From Hygrophila difformis (Eukaryota; Streptophyta; Magnoliopsida; Lamiales; Acanthaceae), in contig JAOANR010000014.1 in NCBI GenBank assembly GCA_030278955.1, forward strand, positions 22,012,068 to 22,076,067: DNA of 64,000 nt, in the 5' to 3' direction. Every line of letters begins with the position of its first letter. The first letter of the stretch is position 1. Position numbers and translations under genes: made by a program. The notes below the pieces were generated by a model. That model saw only the letters and a program-made list of their open reading frames with translations. It searched no databases and was not told the origin of the DNA. Below are positions 45,401 to 57,596 of this stretch, piece by piece.

Positions 45401-48252
45401 CGGAAGGTGACAAAAGGATTTTGTTGCCGTGTTCGTCACCTAACGTGAGGCGATAAAAAAGACAATGAAATGTGGCAGATATTCATCTTTTTTTGCCATC
45501 TTCAACCAAATTGGAATTTCTTGTAGTGATACGTAAATATTTTTGGAGAGTCCGATCCTATTTATTTACGCATATAGTACTTCCTAAAATATTAGAAAGT
45601 TGTGCCTTTGAGCCGTCGTTATAAATGCAGAGTGTAACACCCCGGTTTTGGTAACCCAGGCCGGGATGCCACCGCCACACCTCCCTAGCAAGACACGGTT
45701 TCTCCGAGCTCACTAAAGAGATGCAAGGCTATGGTTTTTCAGAATTTAAAATATTCAAACAGCCCATTCATAAATAAATTAAAAATACTACATCAGAGTT
45801 GCAGCGAGAATATAAAGTACGCAGCGGAAGTAAAGTGTATGCAACGGAATTTAAAATATAGGGCCGACATGGCCAAACCACGGGTTAAACAGACCCGTTC
45901 ATGCAAGTCACGTAAAATAAATAATTAAGTATCCAAAATGATCCCCCAATGAGTGATCATGCTCCGTACTCTGTAACAGAAAAAAAATGAACAACGGTTT
46001 TTATCAGTATTATAAAATACTGAGTAAGTCAATCCTTACATAGCAATAAAGGGGTTAGATTTTTAATAATTAAGATAAAACTTTTTGCCATGCATAAAAA
46101 CATTTTTATTTAAAAAAATGCGAATATAATTGCATACTTTAAAGACACATTTAATTTCATAATTTAAAACTTAAGCATGGGCAATTATTTAAGACATGAT
46201 TTAAAAACATGAAAAACGCCGTAAGTAAGTAAATAAAAATTTGAGCTTTTAAAAATTCACCCCGATACGCCACCATCTCAACAATATTTAATTTAGCCGG
46301 CAATCCGGCGGCCGCAGTCAATTTCATAAAATCTGAGCTTTTTAATATATATTTCCCGTTACGCCATCATCTCAACAATATATATCATTTAGCCGGTGAT
46401 CCGGCGGCCGCAGCCAATATCAATAATATCATTTAGCCGGTGCTCCGGCGGCCTCAGCCAATTTCATAAGTATCATCTCATTTAGCCGGTATTCCGGCGG
46501 CCGCAGCCGATTCGCCATACCCAGTACCACTCCGTCGAGCCTCGAGTAACCCATACGGATACACTCGAGAGGGTAGGCCGTTGGTCTCTTGTGACCAAAT
46601 ACGCCATATCCAGTACCGCTCCGTCAAGCCTCGAGTAACCCATACGGATACACCCGAGAGGATAGGCCCAAAATATAAGATGCCGTTTTGGCAATCTTTC
46701 GCGCGTAATCATCATTGCCGTTTTGGCACAAAATGAATAATTAGGAGGGCACCCTGCAGAGCAATCTCCCCCTAATTTTATATAACCAATGTAACCGATA
46801 TCGTTTCAACTTTAGTGTAACGGGATTTCCAAAAATACAGCTTTATCGTATCACAAGATTTCGATCGTTGTTTAGAAATTTCAAATCTCACAAGTTTAAA
46901 ACCGATCGATGTCACAGTTTACGCCTTTTCAGTTTAAAAATCCATTTCTTAGGCGATTGATCTGAAATTTTTACAGTAGCTCAAAAACATCCCAATGAAC
47001 AACTTTCATGTTTTGAGTTTTTGGGAAAAATGATGGGAAGCATGTCAAAAATCAAGTTTTCTACACAAACAAAAAGCTGTCAGGATTCAGGTTTGACATC
47101 TGTCAAAGATTTGACTTTTTAACATGTCAAATGAACTCCAAAAATTCTGAAAATTTACAGGCACTTAAAAGACACCAAAATAAACAAGTTTTATTAGAGG
47201 CAAATTATGCAAATTCATCACGGATTAAGTCAGATTAATCTACTAAGTTCGGTCTTAAAATCTGTCTCAGTTTCCGAAAGGTTCATGCACCACAGAATAT
47301 GTTCGACGCGGTTTGGGATAGCAAATCTTAATGAAAGTGCATGAAATTTTACAGAGGTATTCAAGACTCATAGATCTACAACTTTTGTTTAGATCATGAA
47401 GATTGGTTTGGACTAGAAATGATAGAAATAAGCTCATCAAGTTCGGTTATGAAATCTGTCAACTTTTGAAAATTTTTTTAAAAACGCAGAATATGTCCGA
47501 CTTGATTTGGGGTATCAAAACTTGATGAAAATCTCTGAAATTTTTACACAATATAGCTTAAGATCTTAGGATCAAAATCTTAGTTTTGAGTTTTCAGGTT
47601 TGAACGCTCGAAGTAAGAGTTTTGGTCGGATTTCAGAAAATACGTAGATTGGGGTTTTTAGGTTTGATTTCAACGTTTCGTTTAAGATCCAATGTTTCGG
47701 ATGTCTTTAAACCACCCATATTGATATGTAAGTTATTAACTTACAGTGAGTGAGTTCTTGAACGTTCTAGAGTTGATCGATTTGTCCAAAATCGCCACGA
47801 ACGGATCTACGCAACACGTTCTTCTTCTCCTTTGGCTACGAACGTGTTTTGCAAGTAAAGATCCGTAAGTTAGAAGGTTGATTATGATCTTAAAGCAATA
47901 AGTAAACTTGATTTACACCTTACCAACAATCCAATGCTTGCAAATCCTTGATCTACACCCTACCTTGGTTGGATTTGATTGCCGGAAACTCGTCGGAAAG
48001 TCGCCGGAAGTTCGTCGGAAGAGTGTTTGGCTTTTGGGAGAGTTTTTGGAGAGTTTGGGGTGAATGATTGATGAAAATGGCTGAGAATGGGGATGGGATT
48101 GATTACATAACATCCAAAAAGATGCCACACCCGTGATAGATCAAGATTCCCACCTTTGGGACCCAAAAAATGGCAAAAAGTCCCAAAAACACATCAATCC
48201 CGACTGCTACAGTAGCATGCTACAGTAGCGTGCTACAGTAGCATGCTACAGT

Positions 48253-48293
<41 letters not shown>

Positions 48294-51200
48294 TTTTTAT
48301 ATATATATATATTAAGATTCTTATCTTAAAAAAAATCATAATGTGGGAATTTTTGTGATCTTGTAAGTCATACATAGCTTCAAAAAGGAATATATTCTTT
48401 ATTTGAAAATGACAAGATATGATTAATATTCCACCCTACAATTTCAAACCATAGTCAAATTATTCCCAATTATATTATGGCATTCTAGAATAATTCATAA
48501 AAAAAAATATGGGTAGAATGATTAATCAAGGATATATAGAAAATAGATAATTCTCATTATAATTTAAACATGTAAATATATACATGTATATACATGTGTA
48601 CATGTTTGGAAAGATTATTTCAAGACCAAGGTATATATGTGTATATAAACTTGTATATGGATTTAAAATATTCTATGAACCATATACTTATTACACTTGA
48701 TATTGAAATCCATATATTTATTTGAAAAGACAAATATATATAATTTTTTCAAAGTATGTTTTGTAGAAAATAATATACTAATCTTTAAGCACATATTTGA
48801 ACATATAAATATATATAGATTTGATTAAAAATCTACTTAGTGAATTGATCAAAATATATATATTCATACATATATATCGGGCAATTTCTATGGTATTACA
48901 ATCTACCCTCCTTAAGAATCAACTTCGTCCCCGAAGTTGCGCGACTTATTGACCGATTGATTGATTGTGGTTGTGTCATTGTGTTTTGTTGTTTGATATT
49001 ATTCGACTGAACCCAGAATTGAAATTTCCAAGTTGCCTACGTACCCTGTGAAGGGATCAAGTCATTACGTAGTTCAAAACAATTAGAATTTGTTCATTTG
49101 GGATACAAAATATTCGGGTCGTTACATCCTCTCCCCCTTAAGATTACAGTTATGTCCCCATAACTGCGGTTGCACCGTTTTGGAATAGGGTCGGGTAACG
49201 CTCCTTCATGTCGGATTCTAACTCCCATGTCGCCGTTTCACTTTCATGGTTCGACCAAAGAATCTTGACCATTCTCACGGCTTTGTTCCTTGTTACTCTC
49301 TCCTTAACATCGAGTATTCGTACCGGAATTTCCTCATAGCTCAAGTCATCATCCAATTCAATTCCTTCCGGTTGGAGTACATGGGTCGGATCGTGCACAT
49401 ACTTCTTCAATTGTGATATGTGGAACACGTTGTGAACTCTAGCCAATTGTGGCGGTAAGGCTAGACGATATGCTAAATTCCCGACTTTTTCTAGAATTTC
49501 ATAAGGTCCTATATATCGAGGGCTTAACTTTCCTCGTTTGCCAAAACGCATAACCCCCTTCATCGGTGATATCTTTAACATGACCTTATCCCCAACTTGA
49601 AATTCTAGGTCTTGCCGTCTCACATCGGCATAACTTTTCTGTCGGTCTTGGGCCGCTTTCATCTTTCCTCGAATCACTTTGATTTGTTGGGTCATATCTT
49701 CTACGAGTTGTGGTCCTACTATCACTGTCTTATCATTCCCTTCCCAACTCAACGGACTTCGGCACCTTCGACCATACAATGCCTCGAATGGTGCCATGTC
49801 GATGCTAGCATGGTAGCTATTGTTGTAGGAAAATTCAATTAGGGGTAAATGATTTTCCCAGCTACCCTTAAACTCTAGGACGCAAGCTCTCAGCATGTCT
49901 TCCAACGTTTGGATTGTTCTCTCAGTTTGTCCATCCGTCATTGGGTGGAATGCGGTGCTCATCTTAATCTGCGTACCGAGGGCTTCTTGTAACTTGGTCC
50001 AAAAGTGAGAGACAAATCTACTGTCTCTATCGGAGATAATGTCATGTGGTACCCCGTGTCTTCGTACCACATTGTCAATATACGCTCTTGCTAATTGGTC
50101 CATGGTCCAAGTGTCCTTCATTGGAATAAAAATGGCCGTCTTCGTTAGCCTATCGACAATCACCCATATCTTATTCATTCCTCTTGGTGATCGTGGTAAT
50201 CCCGAAACGAAATCCATAGAGATACTATCCCACTTCCAACTCGGGATTTCCAATGGTTGCATCAATCCTAAGGGTTTCTGTCGCACGGCTTTGACCTTTT
50301 GGCACGTGAGGCATCTCGCTACAAATTCTGCCACTTCATTCTTCATCCTCGGCCACCAGTAAATCTTCCTCAAATCCTTATATAATTTGTCGCCTCCAGG
50401 GTGAACCGAGTAAGGTGTGTTATGCCCTTCTTCCATCAATCTTTGTTTTATCTCCACGCATTTTTGTGGTACACACCATCTTCCCTTGAAACGAATGCTT
50501 CCGTCCTCATGGATAGCAAATCCTATTGCCTTCCCGTTGGCAATGTTCTCCTTAATCCTTTCCAACTTTGCGTCGCCCGGTTGGGCGAGTTTGATCTCGT
50601 CAAATATGGTTGATTCGACTACCATGGCGTTGACCATTTCATTTACAGTGCCCGAATGCACTAGTTCTAAGCTCAATCTTGCCAAGTCCATATATAATGC
50701 CGGCGGAATCACCAACGAATTCGCCACATGTTGGGTCTTCCGGCTTAAGGCATCGGCTACTACGTTGGCCTTCCCTTCGTGGTAAGAAATTTCGAGATCA
50801 TAGTCCTTGATTAGTTCCAACCATCTCCGTTGTCTCAGATTTAGCTCTTTTTGAGTGAATATGTATTTGAGGCTTTTGTGGTCTGTGAACATCCGACACT
50901 TTCTCCCATAAAGGTAGTGTCTCCATATTTTCAGAGCGAACACGACTGCCGCCAACTCCAAGTCGTGCGTTGGGTAGTTCGCTTCATGAGGTTTCAATTG
51001 GCGCGAAGCATATGCAATGACTCTCGAGTCTTGCATCAAAACACATCCTAGACCTTCCTTTGAAGCATCACTGTAAACCTCGAAGTCACCATTCTCTGAT
51101 GGTAGTGCTAGTACGGGTGTACTGGTGAGTCGCTTTTTCAGTTCTTGAAACGCGGACTCACACTCACTGGTCCAGTCATATTTTACCCCTTTCTTCAACA

Positions 51201-54200
51201 GCTGGGTCAACGGGCGTGCGATTTTTGAGAAGTCCTTCACAAATCGCCTATAATAACCAGCTAGCCCAAGGAAGCTCCGTATTTCAGTTGGACTCGTCGG
51301 CGATACCCATTCCGTCACCGCCGAAATTTTTGCCTGATCCACTGAAACTCCAGTGGCGGATACTATGTGCCCAAGGAATGCTACTTCCTTCAACCAAAAG
51401 TCGCATTTGGATAGTTTGCCATAGAGTTGGTTCTTGCGCAAAATCCCTAACACTTGGTGCAAATGTTGGGAATGCTCCTCCTCGCTTCTCGAGTAGATCA
51501 GGATGTCGTCGATGAACACCACGACGCTTTGATCTAACAATTCTCTAAATACATCGTTCATGAGGTTCATGAACATTGCAGGTGCATTTGTTAACCCAAA
51601 GGATAATACTGTGAACTCGTAGTGTCCGTAACGAGTTCGGAATGCCGTCTTCGGGATATCCTTCTCCGCAATCCTCAGCTGGTGATAACCGGATCGCAAG
51701 TCGATCTTTGAGAACACCGACGCCCCCTTCAATTGATCAAATAAGTCCTCAATCCTTGGTAATGGATACTTGTTTTTGATGGTCACTTGATTGAGTCCTC
51801 TGTAATCGATGCAAAGGCGTAGTCCTCCGTCCTTCTTTTTAACAAATAAGACCGGTGCTCCCCACGGGGACGTACTTGGTCTTATGTATCCTTTCTCCAA
51901 CAACTCTTCGAGTTGTTCCTTTAACTCCTTCATTTCCAGTGGTGCCATACGGTAAGGGGCCTTCGAGACAGGTTCCGTTCCCGGAATGAGATCTATGGTG
52001 AATTCAAGATCTCTCTCAGGTGGCATGCCAGGGATGTCTTCAGGAAATACGTCCGGGTATTCTCTCACCACTGGGATGTCGTCAACCTTGCTCTCTTCCG
52101 CCTCCAGGTTGTGAACGTAGCATGCATACAACGCGTATCCCTTATGCATTAAGCTACGAAGCTTGAGAGCGTTAACAACCTTGTTGCTCCTCTTAGGGGG
52201 TTGAGAGTAAAAGATGACTCTCTTTCCCCTACCTTTCGACAAGGTGATCTTCTGCTTTTGACATTCTATTACCGCTTTATACCGGGTCAACCAATCCATT
52301 CCCAGTATAACGTCGAAGTCCCTTAAATTAAATTCTACCAAGTTTGCGAAAAATTCTATGTTCTTGATAACTATCGGAATCCCGTTATAACGTTTAGAGC
52401 ATGGTACTACCTCTCCTGATGGTAGTTGAATTTCTAAGTTAATCAGTTCGCACTTAGGTAGATCTAGTTCAGATAAGACTCTTGATGATATAATCGAACA
52501 ACTAGCTCCTGAGTCAAACAGAACTTTAAGGGGTGTACTTAAAACATGGAATGTACCTGCCATCACGTCACCCTGCATAGGCACATCTGCTTGGTTGATA
52601 ACATTCAATCTCCCCATGGGCCGTCCTTGGTTGCCCGGCTGATCCCGGTTCGGGTTCTGATTCTGTTGCTGATTTGGATTCTGTGGAGGGCGTTGATTCT
52701 GGTTCTGAGGGGGTCTGTACCCTTGATAGTTACCATTCCGTCCATTTTGGTTACGAGGCTGTGCTGGCCCCATAATCAAGTCCTCTCGCTTGGTGATGTT
52801 TTCAATTCGAGTCCGGCACTCATTCGCCCGATGACCAAATCGACCACACCTGAAGCATGTGCCCTGTTGGGGGCATCCCCTAATCAAGTGAGGTTTCCCA
52901 CATCTTGGGCATGGTGGCACAGGGTTACCCTGGAAAAATGTTCTCCCACCATTTCCCCTATTGTTGTTCTGAGGGGGTCTGTTCAGGCCTACCCGAAAGT
53001 TGTTTCCTCCAGAATTGTTACCGGTGCGGTTATCCCTGTTCCTCTTATCTTGCCCCTGAGGTCCCCGGCTGGACTCTCCACTCATCCTCCTCTTCAGTTG
53101 TTGCACCCTCGCAACAGCAACTGCACGATCATACACTGCTTGCAGGTCCGGGTAATGGACACCAGTGATCACTTCCCGTATGGACAAGTTCAATCCCATC
53201 TCGAATTTTTGTGCCTTCTCTACGTCTGTCGGTACTAGTCTTGGTGCAAAGCGCACCAACTCCTTGAATCGAGTGTAATACTCTTGTACAGTCTGCCCGC
53301 CTTGTTTCAGTGCCAAAAACTCCTCGTACATGGCCGCCTTCGTACTCAGGGGGTAAAATCGGTCCCTGAGCAGTTCCATCATTTCAGTCCATGAATAGGG
53401 CACATCTTCCTCTTGTATCTTTCCCTGGGTGGCTTGCCACCAGTCGTCTGCTTCACCTCCCAAGTAGTATGAGGCCACATGCACCTTTTCCCCTTCTGGG
53501 CACTTAACTGCGCTTAACAACTTGTCGAAGGTCCTAATCCACTCCTCTAGTTTTGCAGGGTCTTCCTCGCCTGCATAGTGCGGCGGTTGGTATGGGTTCA
53601 CCATGGCTAGGTAATTAATGCGAGCTTGTGGTGGAGGTGCCGCAGCCGCTTGGCCTTGGTTCACCTGCGCGTTCCCTATCGCAATGAGAACCTCTTCTAG
53701 AGTGCGCAGGCGATTACCTATGTTGTCTGGTATAGGGCCTGCTGGCTCTTCCTGAGCGTGTACACCCACGTTTGGTATCGGCATGTCAGGTTGCCTAGGT
53801 ATTTCGTTGGTATTGGGAGGAATGGGTTGGACGCGCGGTCTCCCTCTCGGTGCCATTCTGTTACAAGAACAAGTGATTTAGATTTTAAGGAAAATATAAT
53901 AAAGGGTTTATACAATGATTATCGAAACCCCAGGGTCTAGGGTTTCAGGGTCTTGGGTTTCAAGGTTAAATGAGCCGTGCGTTTGAGATGGATTTGTTGT
54001 TTGGGAATTCAATCATAATTTTTTTTTTTTTTTTTGGAATAGAGAGTGTTCAAACAAAAACTTGATTTATTTATTTATTTATTTATTTATTATTATTTTT
54101 TTTTTTTTTATTACAAGTGATAGGATATACCAAAATAGGATCCTTCTATCGTTTCTAGGCGTCCTCCGGCACAGTGGTGGGATCCTCCTCCGGATCTTCC

Positions 54201-57200
54201 TCCACCGGGCTTGACGGTAGTAGGTCATCGAAAATGTGGTTCAAGTCATCCCCATGAGCATCAACAAGCTCCTTTAAACATAGATTTTGTGTAGTGAGGT
54301 TTTGGATTTGGTCTTCGAGCTGGTTTATGCGGTGGTGGTCCGCCTCTCTTAAGCTTCCCATATGGTGCAGATTTGCCTCCAATTGGGCCATACGATGTTC
54401 CATTTGTTGTATGGTTTGTTGGTAATCAAAGTGAGCGTTCATCATTTTGACCATTAAGTTCATCACGTCTTGGTTAGCCATCTAGCGCAAGAAAAAGATC
54501 TAGGTTACAACATAACGCTTCTAGGTTCTATAAGGTATAGAAATGCAATATGCACATGCAGTGATGATTCCCCCTGATAAAAAAAATTTTATGCATGCAT
54601 TTATTTATCCATGGGTTTTAAAATAAATTTATTCCATGGATATATTAAAATAAGGATAAAAAGTTCGGGCCACTATATTGGGCCGAAAGAAATAAATTAT
54701 TTGGGCTTTAAATAAAAACAAGGCTATTGGGCCAAAATAATTTCTTGGGCTTCAAAAAAAAATTTTTGGACTAAAAATTTGGGCTTTAAGTTCAAAATAA
54801 TAATTGGGCTCTTTAAAATATATTACTAGTTTAGAAATAATAACTTTAAAATAATAATATTCAAAAAAAATAGTTTAAAAATATTCCGGGCTCTTTAAAA
54901 TAGTAGTTTTAAAATAACCTGGCTCTGATACCACATTGTAACACCCCGGTTTTGGTAACCCAGGCCGGGATGCCACCGCCACACCTCCCTAGCAAGACAC
55001 GGTTTCTCCGAGCTCACTAAAGAGATGCAAGGCTATGGTTTTTCAGAATTTAAAATATTCAAACAGCCCATTCATAAATAAATTAAAAATACTACATCAG
55101 AGTTGCAGCGAGAATATAAAGTACGCAGCGGAAGTAAAGTGTATGCAACGGAATTTAAAATATAGGGCCGACATGGCCAAACCACGGGTTAAACAGACCC
55201 GTTCATGCAAGTCACGTAAAATAAATAATTAAGTATCCAAAATGATCCCCCAATGAGTGATCATGCTCCGTACTCTGTAACAGAAAAAAAATGAACAACG
55301 GTTTTTATCAGTATTATAAAATACTGAGTAAGTCAATCCTTACATAGCAATAAAGGGGTTAGATTTTTAATAATTAAGATAAAACTTTTTGCCATGCATA
55401 AAAACATTTTTATTTAAAAAAATGCGAATATAATTGCATACTTTAAAGACACATTTAATTTCATAATTTAAAACTTAAGCATGGGCAATTATTTAAGACA
55501 TGATTTAAAAACATGAAAAACGCCGTAAGTAAGTAAATAAAAATTTGAGCTTTTAAAAATTCACCCCGATACGCCACCATCTCAACAATATTTAATTTAG
55601 CCGGCAATCCGGCGGCCGCAGTCAATTTCATAAAATCTGAGCTTTTTAATATATATTTCCCGTTACGCCATCATCTCAACAATATATATCATTTAGCCGG
55701 TGATCCGGCGGCCGCAGCCAATATCAATAATATCATTTAGCCGGTGCTCCGGCGGCCTCAGCCAATTTCATAAGTATCATCTCATTTAGCCGGTATTCCG
55801 GCGGCCGCAGCCGATTCGCCATACCCAGTACCACTCCGTCGAGCCTCGAGTAACCCATACGGATACACTCGAGAGGGTAGGCCGTTGGTCTCTTGTGACC
55901 AAATACGCCATATCCAGTACCGCTCCGTCAAGCCTCGAGTAACCCATACGGATACACCCGAGAGGATAGGCCCAAAATATAAGATGCCGTTTTGGCAATC
56001 TTTCGCGCGTAATCATCATTGCCGTTTTGGCACAAAATGAATAATTAGGAGGGCACCCTGCAGAGCAATCTCCCCCTAATTTTATATAACCAATGTAACC
56101 GATATCGTTTCAACTTTAGTGTAACGGGATTTCCAAAAATACAGCTTTATCGTATCACAAGATTTCGATCGTTGTTTAGAAATTTCAAATCTCACAAGTT
56201 TAAAACCGATCGATGTCACAGTTTACGCCTTTTCAGTTTAAAAATCCATTTCTTAGGCGATTGATCTGAAATTTTTACAGTAGCTCAAAAACATCCCAAT
56301 GAACAACTTTCATGTTTTGAGTTTTTGGGAAAAATGATGGGAAGCATGTCAAAAATCAAGTTTTCTACACAAACAAAAAGCTGTCAGGATTCAGGTTTGA
56401 CATCTGTCAAAGATTTGACTTTTTAACATGTCAAATGAACTCCAAAAATTCTGAAAATTTACAGGCACTTAAAAGACACCAAAATAAACAAGTTTTATTA
56501 GAGGCAAATTATGCAAATTCATCACGGATTAAGTCAGATTAATCTACTAAGTTCGGTCTTAAAATCTGTCTCAGTTTCCGAAAGGTTCATGCACCACAGA
56601 ATATGTTCGACGCGGTTTGGGATAGCAAATCTTAATGAAAGTGCATGAAATTTTACAGAGGTATTCAAGACTCATAGATCTACAACTTTTGTTTAGATCA
56701 TGAAGATTGGTTTGGACTAGAAATGATAGAAATAAGCTCATCAAGTTCGGTTATGAAATCTGTCAACTTTTGAAAATTTTTTTAAAAACGCAGAATATGT
56801 CCGACTTGATTTGGGGTATCAAAACTTGATGAAAATCTCTGAAATTTTTACACAATATAGCTTAAGATCTTAGGATCAAAATCTTAGTTTTGAGTTTTCA
56901 GGTTTGAACGCTCGAAGTAAGAGTTTTGGTCGGATTTCAGAAAATACGTAGATTGGGGTTTTTAGGTTTGATTTCAACGTTTCGTTTAAGATCCAATGTT
57001 TCGGATGTCTTTAAACCACCCATATTGATATGTAAGTTATTAACTTACAGTGAGTGAGTTCTTGAACGTTCTAGAGTTGATCGATTTGTCCAAAATCGCC
57101 ACGAACGGATCTACGCAACACGTTCTTCTTCTCCTTTGGCTACGAACGTGTTTTGCAAGTAAAGATCCGTAAGTTAGAAGGTTGATTATGATCTTAAAGC

Positions 57201-57556
57201 AATAAGTAAACTTGATTTACACCTTACCAACAATCCAATGCTTGCAAATCCTTGATCTACACCCTACCTTGGTTGGATTTGATTGCCGGAAACTCGTCGG
57301 AAAGTCGCCGGAAGTTCGTCGGAAGAGTGTTTGGCTTTTGGGAGAGTTTTTGGAGAGTTTGGGGTGAATGATTGATGAAAATGGCTGAGAATGGGGATGG
57401 GATTGATTACATAACATCCAAAAAGATGCCACACCCGTGATAGATCAAGATTCCCACCTTTGGGACCCAAAAAATGGCAAAAAGTCCCAAAAACACATCA
57501 ATCCCGACTGCTACAGTAGCATGCTACAGTAGCGTGCTACAGTAGCATGCTACAGT

Positions 57557-57596
<40 letters not shown>

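Larger units (their letters stand above)
45633..48900 (-). repeat. Tekay 3' LTR
   Basis: Plus-strand edges TGTAACACCCCGG and GGTATTACA. Inside are a GCCGG/CCGGC hairpin array, a duplicated block with CATACGGATACAC, a GCTACAGTAGC array and a long T-run. Small frames occur identically in the other LTR and show no domain. Confidence 0.95.

Noticed and set aside
52546..53238. 230-codon plus-strand frame opposite the Tekay gag
   Set aside because: It is the antisense shadow of an intact Gag-Pol with recognisable domains.
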